Of a DNA stretch of 64,000 nucleotides, positions 1 to 8,339 are shown piece after piece. The DNA is from Betaproteobacteria bacterium. GTDB taxonomy: Bacteria; Pseudomonadota; Gammaproteobacteria; Burkholderiales; Rhodocyclaceae. The stretch spans positions 124,001-188,000 of the forward strand of contig WQYQ01000002.1 in NCBI GenBank assembly GCA_009781175.1, given 5' to 3'. The stretch's first letter is position 1, and the number at the start of each line of letters is the position of its first letter. The notes under the pieces are model-generated. The model saw only the letters and a list, made by a program, of their open reading frames with translations, was not told the DNA's origin and did no database searches. The position numbers were made by a program, and so were the translations under genes.

Positions 1-136
1 GATCAGCCGACATACCGCGGCCATCGGAACCCCGTTCACCGCGCACTTGCTGCGGATCGGCCAGAACCGACACACTCATCCCCGCGATCAGCGCGGCAAG
101 CGAGCAACGCGCAAAAATTTGCAGCAAGCCTGTCAT
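1..136 (-). CDS. Secreted protein, N-terminal part only
   Basis: This is the first 45 codons of a minus-strand gene that continues off the left edge of the window. The ATG at 136 follows a good Shine-Dalgarno (AAGGAG, 7 bases upstream). The first 27 residues form a typical signal peptide: a short n-region, a hydrophobic stretch with LAALIAG, and a likely cleavage site after VLA. The mature part begins DPQQVRGERG and is polar and glycine/arginine rich. Too little is visible to assign a family or function; export to the periplasm is the only thing supported. Confidence 0.6.
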   Translation of the reverse strand, partial: MTGLLQIFARCSLAALIAGMSVSVLADPQQVRGERGSDGRGMSAD

Positions 137-161
137 TTTCGTCTCCTTGGGATGCACCAAT

Positions 162-737
162 TCACCTGACCGTATAACCGCGGCCTTCAAGGCAGGCGCC
201 CAGCGCGCGGCGATAGCTGTCGGCGCGTTGATTGAGTTGGCTCAATTGCATATTGCCGCGGTTGTTCATGGCATCTTCGGTACGCTGGGCCGCGGCTTGG
301 CGCGCCGAATCGGACGCCGCACCGAGCAAGCCACCGATCGCCAATCCGGCCAGTGCCCCACCGCCGGCATTGCGCGGATTGCTGACCGCCGCGCCGATTA
401 TGGCGCCGGTAATGCCAAGCGCCGCGGTATCCGTGCCCACGGGCGGATTGGGTTCGACACGCACGCTCGCAGGCGGAGCGACTTCGTTCATGTTCATCCG
501 GCCGGGGTCGAACCCGCTTTGCGCAACGGCCCAGTTATGGCACTCGAAGCGGTCGCGCCGCTGTTGATAGTCCGATTGCCCATTGCGCGGATAAGCGGCC
601 ACATCGACCTGCGGCAAGGCTGGCGCCTGCATGACCGGCATGGGTTGAGGCGGAGCCGTCACGCAGCCCGCCAACAAGAGCAAACCCATGGCGCAGGAAA
701 TACCCACGGGTATAGAACGATAAAAAACGTTTTCCAT
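162..737 (-). CDS. Glycine-zipper outer-membrane lipoprotein
   Basis: A predicted lipoprotein of 191 residues. The leader ends in the lipobox LLLAGC, so the mature N-terminus would be a lipidated Cys. Around residues 105-145 there is a Gly/Ala-rich segment (GITGAIIGAAVSN, GGGALAGLAIGGLLGAA) typical of glycine-zipper (Rick_17kDa/2TM) lipoproteins, which insert into or stabilise the envelope; the C-terminal third is polar and helical. The start at 737 gives a normal 25-residue lipoprotein leader with a GGAG upstream. An in-frame ATG at 785 has an even better ribosome site (AAGGAG) but would add a 16-residue polar extension, so the start is uncertain. No partner genes point to a specific role. 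Confidence 0.7.
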   Translation of the reverse strand: MENVFYRSIPVGISCAMGLLLLAGCVTAPPQPMPVMQAPALPQVDVAAYPRNGQSDYQQRRDRFECHNWAVAQSGFDPGRMNMNEVAPPASVRVEPNPPVGTDTAALGITGAIIGAAVSNPRNAGGGALAGLAIGGLLGAASDSARQAAAQRTEDAMNNRGNMQLSQLNQRADSYRRALGACLEGRGYTVR

Positions 738-943
738 ATTCGCACTCCGGCACAAAGCCGGTGATCCGGCGCATACGAAAATCATCGCCCAACTCCTTGT
801 TGCCGTGCTTAGGATAGGGTTTCGATTTGTGTCGCGCTTTCCGGCTCACACCGCAGCTCAAAAAGCTGGTCAGGCAGCATCTGATGCAGAACCCGCGACG
901 CGCTTGGCGGTGTCAATGGCGTGTAGCACCCCTCGCGCGGTGA

Positions 944-2101
944 TCAATGCCAGATCCCGAGCAACCCCATCGCCATCCGCACCAATCCGAACGCCAGCCA
1001 GTTCGCGATCCGGCGCAAGCGCGGCGCGCGGCGCCAATCTTTCGCGAGCAACTCCCGGGCGCCGGCATCCATCGCATCGGCCAGGCTGGATCGGAGGCGA
1101 CAGGTAAAAACTTTGTTACGCACCACCACGTTCGCCTCGCGCGCAAGCAGCAGACTGAAGGGGTCGATATTCGAAGAACCGACGGTTGCCCAGTCTTCGT
1201 CGACCACCCCGACCTTGGCGTGCAGGAAACTGGTGTGATACTCGAAAATCCGCACCCCGCCAGACAACAAATGCGAGTACAGCGCGCGCGAGGCGTAGTG
1301 CAGCAGCGCGTATTCAACCCGGCCTTGCAACAGCAGCACAACGTTCGCGCCACGCTGCGCCGCATCGATCAGCGCCTGGCGAAAGCGCCGTCCGGGCAGA
1401 AAGTACGCGCATGCGATCAACACCTCGCTGCGCGCGCCCTCGATCGCTGCGAGATAAGCCTCCTCGATCGAACGGCGATGGCGCAGATTGTCGCGCACGA
1501 TGAAAGCCGCGCGCATATCGCCCACGCGCACAAGCCGCGGACGCTGCACATAGCGCCACGGCGGCCGCTCGCGTAACGTCGCCCAGCCCAACATCCACCA
1601 GAGGCGATAGGTGTTGTGATAGATCGGGCCAAGCAAGGGCCCCTCGATCTTCACCGCATAATCGAAACGCGGCGGAATATGGCCCGGCGTATTCTGATCG
1701 TCGATGATATTGATGCCACCGACGAAAGCCACTGCGGCATCGATGACCGCGACTTTACGATGCAGGCGGCGCAAGCGGCGGCGCGGGAAACTCAGAGAGC
1801 GGATTTCGCGCCGGTAAATCAGCACTTCGACCCCCGCCGCGCTGAGTTCCGGCAAGGTGTCGACAACGAAATGGCGCCCGCCAAAACCATCGACCATCAC
1901 GCAAACCTTGACCCCGCGCGCGGCCGCGCGCTTGAGCGCCGTCGTAATCAGATCGGCGCTCTCATCCTTCTCGTAGATATAGGTTTGCAGATGGATTTCG
2001 CTGTGCGCGGCATCGATTGCCGCGCACAGCGCGGGAAAGAAAGCCGCACCACATTCGAGCAGTTCGATCCGGTTGCCCCCGATGAAGTGCGGGCCGCTCA
2101 T
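944..2101 (-). CDS. clsB: Cardiolipin synthase B (phospholipase D family)
   Basis: A 385-residue phospholipase-D-superfamily protein. It carries two HKD motifs: HRKVAVID near residues 114-121, followed by FVGG, and HAKVGVVD near 294-301, followed by TVGSSNID. This spacing and the family length fit ClsB/YbhO, which transfers phosphatidyl groups to make cardiolipin at the inner membrane. The C-terminus is hydrophobic (LVRMAMGLLGIW), a plausible membrane anchor. The start at 2101 overlaps the stop of the upstream endonuclease-fold gene as ATGA, so the two are translationally coupled, matching the enterobacterial ybhP-ybhO arrangement. An in-frame start at 2158 would lie inside the neighbour and is not preferred. 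Confidence 0.88.
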   Translation of the reverse strand: MSGPHFIGGNRIELLECGAAFFPALCAAIDAAHSEIHLQTYIYEKDESADLITTALKRAAARGVKVCVMVDGFGGRHFVVDTLPELSAAGVEVLIYRREIRSLSFPRRRLRRLHRKVAVIDAAVAFVGGINIIDDQNTPGHIPPRFDYAVKIEGPLLGPIYHNTYRLWWMLGWATLRERPPWRYVQRPRLVRVGDMRAAFIVRDNLRHRRSIEEAYLAAIEGARSEVLIACAYFLPGRRFRQALIDAAQRGANVVLLLQGRVEYALLHYASRALYSHLLSGGVRIFEYHTSFLHAKVGVVDEDWATVGSSNIDPFSLLLAREANVVVRNKVFTCRLRSSLADAMDAGARELLAKDWRRAPRLRRIANWLAFGLVRMAMGLLGIWH

Positions 2102-2847
2102 CCAGGCAAACGTTCGAGTTCCGCGATCAGCGGCGAATGGTCGGAAATCCGGGCCCACTCGCCGCCATGCGGCACATTGGCAGAGAGCGGCCGGAAACCG
2201 CGGATATAGATCCTATCCAGCGACAGCAAAGGGAAACGGCTCGGAAAACTGCGCGCCGGCCGGCCGCTGAGTTGGGTAAACACCTCCTGCATGCCAAGCT
2301 GGCGCGCGAGCCACGAATTGGCCTTGTTGTGCCAATCGTTGAAATCGCCGGCGATGATGACGGGCGCATCGGCGGGAATATCGTTGTGCACCCGTTCGAT
2401 CAGCGAAGAAAGCTGACGGCGCCGCTGCGTATCGGTCAGCGACACATGCACGCAAATCGAATGCAGCGGCGGGCCGTCGGGCAGTTCGATCACGCAATGC
2501 AGCAACCCCCGGCGTTCCAGGCGCGTCAGACTGACATCCTGATTTTCGGCCTGCAGGATCGGCAGCTTCGAAACGATGGCATTGCCGTGGTGCCCATGTT
2601 CGTGCACCGCATTGCCGCCGTAGGCCGTCTGCGGCCATACGCCCTGCGCGATGAATTCGTGCTGCGGCAGCGCGGGCCATTCCGGGTGCCGCCGCGCATG
2701 CCCCAAGTGCATGCCCTGCACTTCCTGTAGGAAAACCAGATCGGGCGTCAAGGCGCGCAAGCGCTCGCGCAGATCATGAATCGCCACGCGGCGGTTGAAC
2801 TGCGAAAAACCTTTATGAATGTTGTACGAGCAAATGCGCAGGCGCAT
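2098..2847 (-). CDS. Endonuclease/exonuclease/phosphatase family protein (YbhP-like)
   Basis: A 249-residue protein of the DNase I-like EEP fold. Visible motifs in order are CSYNIHKGF at the N-terminus, LQEVQ (metal-binding Glu), the central GDFNDWH motif and SDHSPL (catalytic His) at the C-terminus. No signal peptide is present from the chosen start, MRLRICSYN; an upstream ATG at 2940 would add 31 unconserved residues. Its stop overlaps the clsB start by four bases, as in ybhP-ybhO operons, which suggests a lipid-related phosphodiesterase role, but the substrate cannot be read from sequence. Confidence 0.8.
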   Translation of the reverse strand: MRLRICSYNIHKGFSQFNRRVAIHDLRERLRALTPDLVFLQEVQGMHLGHARRHPEWPALPQHEFIAQGVWPQTAYGGNAVHEHGHHGNAIVSKLPILQAENQDVSLTRLERRGLLHCVIELPDGPPLHSICVHVSLTDTQRRRQLSSLIERVHNDIPADAPVIIAGDFNDWHNKANSWLARQLGMQEVFTQLSGRPARSFPSRFPLLSLDRIYIRGFRPLSANVPHGGEWARISDHSPLIAELERLPG

Positions 2848-3005
2848 CCCGGGTCCCAAACTGCGTGAGATTTGAAGTGTGCCGCGAGCATCCCGCGTGC
2901 GCCAGAAAAAACGCCACGCTCCCGGCTGCCCGCGCAGCAAGCTAGGTCTTTACGCCACCTGAACATCCCGACGCTGCGCACGCACGGAACGTTTTCGATT
3001 TCCAA

Positions 3006-4109
3006 TCAGGACACGGCAAGCATTCGATCGAGCGAAAGCTTGGCCTGCACGGCTTCATGCTCGGGCACGGAGATGCGGTTCACGATCTTGCCCTCGGCGA
3101 GGTTTTCCAGCGTCCACGCCAGATGCTGAGGGTCGATACGCTGCATGGTCGAGCACATGCAGACGGTCGGCGACATGAATTCGACGATCTTGCCTTCGGC
3201 CTTGACCTCTTCCGCCAAACGGGAAACGAGATTCAACTCGGTACCGACGAGCCAGCGCGTGCCCGGCGCACCGGCTTTGACGGTTTTCAAAATGTATTCG
3301 GTCGAACCAACATAGTCGGATTGGCGGCAAACCTCGAACGGGCCTTCCGGATGCGAAATCACAAGGCCATCCGGGTGCTTGTTGCGCCAACGCAGGATGT
3401 GCGCGGGCTGGAACATCTGGTGCACCGAGCAATGCCCCTTCCAGAGCAGCATTTTCGCGGAGCGGATCTGTTCGGGCGTCAGACCGCCGTATTCGAGGTC
3501 GGGGTCCCAAACGCACATTTCCTCCAGCGCGATGCCCATCTGATGTCCCGTCCAACGACCCAGGTGCTGATCAGGGAAGAACAGCACCTTGGGCCGCTGC
3601 GCGAAGCTCCAATCGAGAATCGTGCGCGCATTCGAACTGGTGCACACGATGCCGCCGTGTTCGCCGCAGAAGGCTTTCAAATCGGCCGCGGAATTGATGT
3701 AAGTAACCGGAGTGAATTGCGCATCCGGCGCTTCACCCAGCACCTCCGCCAGTTCGCGCCAGCAGCGTTCGACCTTGGCAAGGTTCGCCATGTCGGCCAT
3801 CGAGCAGCCGGCGGCGAGGTCGGGCAGGATCGCGATCTGTTCCGGCTTGGAAAGAATATCCGCCACCTCGGCCATGAAGTGTACGCCGCAGAAAACGATG
3901 AACTCGGCCTCCGACTCGCTCGCAAGCCGCGCGAGCTTGAGCGAATCGCCCGTCAGGTCGGCATGCTGATAAACATCCGCGCGCTGATAGTGGTGCACGA
4001 GCAGCACCGCTTGCTTGCCGAGCTTCGCACGCGCGGCGCGAATCCGCTCCTGCGCCTCTTCATCGCGCAAGACATTGAAACGATCGAAATTGATTTGAGC
4101 GACTTCCAT
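3006..4109 (-). CDS. nadA: Quinolinate synthase
   Basis: NadA condenses iminoaspartate (from NadB) with dihydroxyacetone phosphate to quinolinate, the second step of de novo NAD synthesis; it is a cytoplasmic [4Fe-4S] enzyme. The 367-residue protein has the family landmarks LVHHYQ near residue 38, GCSMAD (Cys102), CTSSNA, GHCSVH (Cys227) and MCMCSTM (Cys317/319); these cysteines are the candidate cluster ligands. The start at 4109 has AAGGGA at a good distance; the longer reading frame upstream shows no homology-like sequence. It is monocistronic here, with no nadB or nadC adjacent. Confidence 0.93.
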   Translation of the reverse strand: MEVAQINFDRFNVLRDEEAQERIRAARAKLGKQAVLLVHHYQRADVYQHADLTGDSLKLARLASESEAEFIVFCGVHFMAEVADILSKPEQIAILPDLAAGCSMADMANLAKVERCWRELAEVLGEAPDAQFTPVTYINSAADLKAFCGEHGGIVCTSSNARTILDWSFAQRPKVLFFPDQHLGRWTGHQMGIALEEMCVWDPDLEYGGLTPEQIRSAKMLLWKGHCSVHQMFQPAHILRWRNKHPDGLVISHPEGPFEVCRQSDYVGSTEYILKTVKAGAPGTRWLVGTELNLVSRLAEEVKAEGKIVEFMSPTVCMCSTMQRIDPQHLAWTLENLAEGKIVNRISVPEHEAVQAKLSLDRMLAVS

Positions 4110-4204
4110 CGCAGTCCCTTCACAACGGAAATAGCGTGACGCATGCCGGTGCATGCATAACCGGACACCTCGCGACGCTTTGGAATGATTAGCGCGTGAG
4201 CGCT

Positions 4205-4657
4205 TCAGCTTTGTGACCAGGGCAAGCCGGCATGCCGCCAACCCCCAATATGGCCGCGCTGGCTGCGCGCATCCAGGTCACCCTCGAAACCTTCGAGAAC
4301 GTTATAGACCGAGGTATAGCCAAGCTTGCGCGCGAGCAGCGCGGCATTGTGCGAACGCCCCCCGCTGCGGCACAGGAACAGAACCACCGCTTCAGGATCA
4401 ACCTGACGTTTAAGCTGAGCCTCAAAATCCGGATTCAGTCCGCCACCCGGCCAGGTTTTCCATTCGATCTCGACCGCGTCCGGCACACGGCCAACCCATT
4501 CGAGTTCGGCATGGTTTCTCACATCAACCAGCATGGCGCCCGGTGCGAGCTGCAAAACCTCGTGCGCCTCCTGCGGCGTCAAAGCGCCGGCATAATCCCA
4601 GCCCGCCGCTTCACTTCTGACGCGCGCCAGCTCGAACAAATCGCTCAAACGTCCCAT
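4205..4657 (-). CDS. Rhodanese-like domain protein
   Basis: A single rhodanese domain protein of 150 residues with no signal peptide. It has the N-terminal LVDVRNHAE motif and the active-site loop FLCRSGGRS with Cys96, compatible with a persulfide-carrying sulfurtransferase. The start MGRLSDLFELA at 4657 is chosen over an upstream frame extension to 4747, which lacks conservation. It is separated from nadA by about 95 bases and read in the same direction; a link to Fe-S cluster supply is possible but is only inference. Confidence 0.82.
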   Translation of the reverse strand: MGRLSDLFELARVRSEAAGWDYAGALTPQEAHEVLQLAPGAMLVDVRNHAELEWVGRVPDAVEIEWKTWPGGGLNPDFEAQLKRQVDPEAVVLFLCRSGGRSHNAALLARKLGYTSVYNVLEGFEGDLDARSQRGHIGGWRHAGLPWSQS

Positions 4658-4853
4658 CGAAATAGCCCTAGACAAGTTCCAAAACGGGTGGGCGAGTATG
4701 CGCCCCGCTTGCCGCGGCTGCAAGCAGGCTCCCCCAGGCCGAAACACAAAGCTTCCGCGCCACTACCGTAATCCGAGGAGCCTGCGAACCTCGACATTTT
4801 GGAGGAAGATGCACGCTGTAGGAAAACCGGCCACTTGTGAAAGAGGACATTCC

Positions 4854-5612
4854 ATGCACACACCCAGGATGATTTCCGCCGCCGCGGCCTTGGCCGCCTG
4901 TCTGTCCACGCCCTGTCTGGCGGCGGACGTTCCGGCCGTGGTATCCACCGCCGTCGCCGACAGCGCCCGCCCCGCCGCGGACACCGCGCGCGATGCAAAC
5001 CGCAAGCCGGCGGAAACGCTCGCCTTTGCCGACATCAAAGCGGGGGCGCGGATCGCCGAATTGATGCCCGGAGGCGGCTATTACACTCGCCTATTGAGCG
5101 CACTCGCCGGGCCTGGCGGGCATGTTTACGTACTCACTCCGCCCCCCCGCCCGAATGGGCCGGACCCGGCCGCGGCGGCCCAGGCCATCGCCGCCGATGC
5201 GCATTACGCCAATATCACGGTACAGCCTCTGTCTTACACCGATCGTGCGCTCGGTCTAGCGCAGCCGGTGGACGTGGTGTGGACCTCGATCAACTACCAT
5301 GACATCCATAACAATCTGGACAGCGCCGGCATGCAGGACTTCAACAAGCACGTGTTTGAAGCGCTGAAGCCCGGCGGTATGTACATCGTGGTCGATCATG
5401 CCGCCGCGGCCGGTCGCGGCGCTGAAGATACCCACAGCTTGCACCGCATCGACCCGGAAACGGTCAAGGCCGAGGTGACCGCCGCCGGTTTCAAACTCGT
5501 CGGCAGCAGCGATGTGCTGCACAACGCAAACGATCCGCACACCGCGCCGGTCTTCGACCCCGGCATTCGCGGCAAGACCGACCAGTTCATCCTGAAGTTT
5601 GTGAAGCCTTGA
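4854..5612 (+). CDS. Exported class I methyltransferase-like protein
   Basis: A 252-residue protein that begins with a signal peptide (AAAALAACLSTPCLA, cleavage about residue 23) and continues into a Rossmann methyltransferase fold: motif I is ARIAELMPGGGYYTRLL, then a YVLTP acidic-strand equivalent, and VVWTSINYHDIH and LKPGGMYIVVDH as later motifs. Proteins of this kind are annotated as predicted methyltransferases secreted to the periplasm; whether they bind S-adenosylmethionine there is unclear. The ATG at 4854 has AAGAGGA upstream. No operon partner: neighbours on both sides are on the opposite strand. Confidence 0.75.
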   Translation: MHTPRMISAAAALAACLSTPCLAADVPAVVSTAVADSARPAADTARDANRKPAETLAFADIKAGARIAELMPGGGYYTRLLSALAGPGGHVYVLTPPPRPNGPDPAAAAQAIAADAHYANITVQPLSYTDRALGLAQPVDVVWTSINYHDIHNNLDSAGMQDFNKHVFEALKPGGMYIVVDHAAAAGRGAEDTHSLHRIDPETVKAEVTAAGFKLVGSSDVLHNANDPHTAPVFDPGIRGKTDQFILKFVKP

Positions 5613-5758
5613 GTGGGTGAAAGACGAACCCGGACCGCGCGTGTCCGCGCGCCCGGGATGCCTGGCTATCGAGTCGCTTGCGCAGGGATTTGCTGCGCGC
5701 GCCTAGTCGCAGAGCAGGCATCGCTTATCGGCCCGCCCCACGCAGGAAGCAAACGTGC

Positions 5759-5911
5759 TTACCGCTCCAGCTTTTGCTGGCGTTGTTCATCTTCACGCAT
5801 TCGATTGCGCACGAAGAAGAAGAGGTAGAACGCCATGCAGATGATGAACACAATGGTAAACAAGCTCAGCAAGCCCACATCGGACGTGAGCAAAGATTTC
5901 AGCGCCGCCAT
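5759..5911 (-). CDS. DUF3149 small membrane protein
   Basis: A 50-residue microprotein. It begins MAALKSLLTSDVGLLSL, then has one transmembrane helix (LFTIVFIICMAFYLFFFV, residues 17-34) and a charged tail rich in Arg, Glu, Gln and Lys. The SDVGLLSL motif followed by a single helix and a basic/acidic tail is the DUF3149 pattern. The ribosome site GAAGGAAA lies just upstream of the ATG. It is divergent from glnA, so both share the upstream control region. Function of the family is unknown. Confidence 0.75.
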   Translation of the reverse strand: MAALKSLLTSDVGLLSLFTIVFIICMAFYLFFFVRNRMREDEQRQQKLER

Positions 5912-6034
5912 ATCGTTTCCTTCTGAAATTGATCCATACCTGCCAACCCTACAGACAGTAGGGTTATTCTATTCTCATTCTATTGCGCCCGCGTGTCGAA
6001 TGCTTTGCTCTGGCCAAGAGGCTCCCTTCGTTTG

Positions 6035-6079
6035 GCACAAAAACAGTGCGGCGAGCATTTTTACGCACCAAAAAGGGGC
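6035..6079 (+). promoter_or_regulatory. Pair of NtrC-type enhancer boxes
   Basis: Two sites match the NtrC inverted repeat GCAC-N7-GTGC. The first is GCAC-AAAAACA-GTGC at 6035-6049 (perfect arms). The second is GCAC-CAAAAAG-GGGC at 6065-6079 (one mismatch in the right arm). Their centres are 30 bases apart, about three helical turns, and they lie about 120-150 bases upstream of the sigma-54 element. This is the classical layout for activation of glnA by phosphorylated NtrC, whose gene lies 3 kb downstream. Confidence 0.65.
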
Positions 6080-6188
6080 TTCTATCCGCGCCAAAGTTTC
6101 CCGGCCCGCTATGGTGGAATACCGGCGCAAATTCCGCATCGCCCTCACAGGCCCGCTGCCGGCTGCCGCGGCAACAAATATTCTTTCG

Positions 6189-6206
6189 TTTGGCACACTA
6201 CCTGCT
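6189..6206 (+). promoter_or_regulatory. Sigma-54 promoter for glnA
   Basis: The sequence TTTGGCACACTACCTGCT has GG at -24 and GC at -12 with exactly ten bases between, matching the sigma-54 consensus TGGCAC-N5-TTGC at all but one position. Transcription would start near 6217, giving a leader of about 55 bases before the glnA ATG. Confidence 0.7.
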
Positions 6207-6223
6207 ATACCGAACCCAATCAC

Positions 6224-6248
6224 CCCAAGCTGAAGCTTGGGCCTTTTT
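6224..6248 (+). terminator. Terminator-like hairpin in the glnA leader
   Basis: A 7-bp perfect stem CCCAAGC / GCTTGGG with a TGAA loop is followed by CC and five T residues, the form of an intrinsic terminator. It starts only about eight bases after the predicted glnA start site. It may stop transcripts entering from upstream, act as an attenuator, or simply be a 5-prime stabilising hairpin. A diverged copy of the surrounding 36 bases lies at 49482-49517. Confidence 0.5.
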
Positions 6249-6271
6249 CGCCACGAATTTTAGGAGCACCT

Positions 6272-7681
6272 ATGTCCCCGCAAGACGTCATGAAGCTGGT
6301 CGAGGATAACGAAGTCAAATTCATCGACTTCCGTTTCACCGATACCAAAGGTAAGGAACAGCACGTCAGCGTGCCCGCCAAGGCATTCGACGAGAGCAAA
6401 TTCGAGGAAGGCCACGCTTTCGACGGCTCCTCGATCGCCGGCTGGAAAGGTATCCAGGCTTCGGACATGCTGTTGATGCCGGACCCCGCATCCGCTTTTA
6501 TCGATCCTTTCATGGACGAGACGACGCTGATTCTGTCTTGCGACGTGCTCGAACCGGCCGATATGAAGCCGTATGACCGCTGCCCGCGCGGCATCGCCAA
6601 GCGCGCCGAAGCCTACCTGAAGTCGACCGGCATCGGCGACACCGCCTACTTCGGCCCGGAGCCCGAATTCTTCATCTTCGACAGCGTTGAATGGAATGTC
6701 GACATGTCGGGCTCTTCGGTCAAAATTTTCTCGGAAGAAGCCGCGTGGTCGTCGGATCACAAATTCGAAGGCGGCAACACCGGCCACCGTCCGCCCGTCA
6801 AAGGCGGCTATTTCCCGGTTCCGCCCGTCGATAGTCATAACGACATCCGTGCCGCGATGTGCTTGGCGCTCGACGCCTGCGGCGTCGAAGTCGAAGTCCA
6901 TCACCACGAAGTCGCAACCGCCGGCCAGAACGAGATCGGCACCAAGTTCAACACGCTGACGCGCCGCGCCGACCAGACCCAGGTGCTCAAGTACATCGTG
7001 CACAACGTCGCGCACCAATACGGCAAAACGGCGACCTTCATGCCGAAACCGCTCGTCGGCGACAACGGCTCGGGCATGCATGTGCACCAGTCGATCTGGA
7101 AGAACGGCAAGAACCTGTTCGCCGGCAACGGCTACGCGGGCCTGTCGGATACCGCGCTGTACTACATCGGCGGCATCATCAAGCATGCGCGCGCGCTCAA
7201 CGCGATCACGAACCCGCTGACAAACTCGTACAAGCGCCTGGTTCCCGGCTACGAAGCGCCGGTCAAGCTGGCCTACTCGGGCCGCAATCGTTCGGCTTCG
7301 ATCCGCATCCCATTCGTGCAGTCCGAAAAAGCCCGCCGCGTCGAAATCCGCTTCCCGGACCCGGGCGCGAACGTCTACATGGCTTTCGCCGCGCTGCTGA
7401 TGGCCGGCCTCGACGGCATACAGAACAAGATTCATCCGGGCGATGCCGCCGACAAGAACCTCTACGATCTGCCGCCGGAAGAAGACGCGAAGATCCCGAC
7501 CGTCTGCTCCTCGCTCGACCAGGCGCTTGAAGCCCTCGACAAGGATCGCGAGTTCCTGACGCGCGGCGGCGTGTTCTCGAACGATTTCATCGATGCCTAC
7601 ATCGAACTGAAGATGGAAGATGTCCAGCGTCTGCGCATGACGACCCATCCGGTGGAATTCGATATGTATTACTCACTGTAA
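6272..7681 (+). CDS. glnA: Glutamine synthetase type I
   Basis: GlnA makes glutamine from glutamate, ammonia and ATP, and is the main ammonium-assimilation enzyme. The 469-residue length is standard for dodecameric GSI. Visible signatures are FDGSSIAGW near the N-terminus, EPEFFIFD and [14 protein letters not shown] (metal binding), [15 protein letters not shown] and NRSASIRIP (ATP/glutamate site), and the adenylylation loop [10 protein letters not shown] with the modifiable Tyr near residue 398. So activity is probably controlled by adenylylation. The start at 6272 has TAGGAG upstream; the longer frame to 5993 runs through the promoter and is rejected. Regulation by NtrC/sigma-54 is suggested by the upstream sites and the downstream ntrBC. 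Confidence 0.97.
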   Translation: MSPQDVMKLVEDNEVKFIDFRFTDTKGKEQHVSVPAKAFDESKFEEGHAFDGSSIAGWKGIQASDMLLMPDPASAFIDPFMDETTLILSCDVLEPADMKPYDRCPRGIAKRAEAYLKSTGIGDTAYFGPEPEFFIFDSVEWNVDMSGSSVKIFSEEAAWSSDHKFEGGNTGHRPPVKGGYFPVPPVDSHNDIRAAMCLALDACGVEVEVHHHEVATAGQNEIGTKFNTLTRRADQTQVLKYIVHNVAHQYGKTATFMPKPLVGDNGSGMHVHQSIWKNGKNLFAGNGYAGLSDTALYYIGGIIKHARALNAITNPLTNSYKRLVPGYEAPVKLAYSGRNRSASIRIPFVQSEKARRVEIRFPDPGANVYMAFAALLMAGLDGIQNKIHPGDAADKNLYDLPPEEDAKIPTVCSSLDQALEALDKDREFLTRGGVFSNDFIDAYIELKMEDVQRLRMTTHPVEFDMYYSL

Positions 7682-7705
7682 TTGAGCAGTCGGCGCATTG
7701 CGCAC

Positions 7706-7733
7706 AAGGGACGGGCCATGCCCGTCCCTTTTT
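7706..7733 (+). terminator. Intrinsic terminator after glnA
   Basis: An 11-bp perfect stem AAGGGACGGGC / GCCCGTCCCTT with a 3-base loop, followed by a T tract, lies 25 bases after the glnA stop. It should end the glnA transcript, so the DUF4124-ntrB-ntrC genes probably have their own promoter or depend on readthrough. Confidence 0.85.
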
Positions 7734-7802
7734 ACTTTTCGGCTTGGCAAGCCGGGACGTGACGCCTACACTCGCCTTTCGACGATGGAGCTTGACGTAC
7801 GC

Positions 7803-8285
7803 ATGAAAGCAACTTTTCGCACAGGTTTTGTGATTGCCGCCATCCTTGCCGCCGCCAGCGCGCAAGCGGACGTCTACAAATGTGTCGATCCCGTTTCAGG
7901 CCGGATCACTTACACCAACTCCAAAACGGGCGAAAAGGGTTGCACCCTACTGCAAAAAGAACAAGCGCCGGTGAGTTCGATCCCCTCGCCCGTGGGGCGC
8001 AGAGCCGCAAGCGCAGCGTCGCCGGCGGAATTCCCAAAGGTCGATTCGGAGACACAGCGCAGCCGCGACGACGATCGGCGCAAGATTCTCGAAACCGAAC
8101 TCGCAACCGAAACCCAGGCACTCGAAGACGCCAAAAAAGCCCTCGCGGAACAAGAGAGCGTGCGCTTTGGCAACGAAAGAAATTTCGCCAAGAAGCTCGA
8201 ACGGCTTAAACCGTTCCAAGAACAGGTCGACTTGCATGAGCGGAATATCGAGGCCATCCGCACCGAAATCGGCCGCCTGAGGTAA
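7803..8285 (+). CDS. DUF4124 domain exported protein
   Basis: A 160-residue exported protein. Residues 1-19 form a signal peptide ending AQA, followed by the DUF4124 signature DVYKCVDPVSGRITYTNS, including the conserved Cys and the later GCTLLQ. The C-terminal half is a charged coiled coil (ETELATETQALEDAKKALAE). A gene of this type commonly lies between glnA and ntrB in betaproteobacteria, so the position fits, but its role is unknown. The start MKATFRT at 7803 is preferred since it begins the signal peptide; GGAG lies about 12 bases upstream. Confidence 0.75.
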   Translation: MKATFRTGFVIAAILAAASAQADVYKCVDPVSGRITYTNSKTGEKGCTLLQKEQAPVSSIPSPVGRRAASAASPAEFPKVDSETQRSRDDDRRKILETELATETQALEDAKKALAEQESVRFGNERNFAKKLERLKPFQEQVDLHERNIEAIRTEIGRLR

Positions 8286-8339
8286 AGCCACGCCCGGAGG
8301 TCTGGATTCATTGGCCTGCTTTTTGCTGACCACTCCGGT

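Larger units (their letters stand above)
5912..6271. promoter_or_regulatory. glnA control region (360 bases without a gene)
   Basis: This divergent region between the DUF3149 gene and glnA holds two NtrC-type inverted repeats (6035-6049 and 6065-6079), a sigma-54 element (6191-6206), a terminator-like hairpin in the leader (6224-6248) and the glnA ribosome site TAGGAG near 6261. An AT-rich segment at 5960-5985 could carry the DUF3149 promoter. No protein gene is supported inside it. Confidence 0.6.

Noticed and set aside
880-905. GATGCAGAAC half-site near clsB
   Set aside because: Only one half of the motif matches and there is no sigma-54 element at a suitable distance; likely chance.
5835-6233. 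132-codon plus-strand frame upstream of glnA
   Set aside because: Overlaps the DUF3149 gene antisense and the glnA control sites; no ribosome site.
6260-7648. 462-codon minus-strand frame opposite glnA
   Set aside because: Antisense of a highly conserved gene; no independent support.
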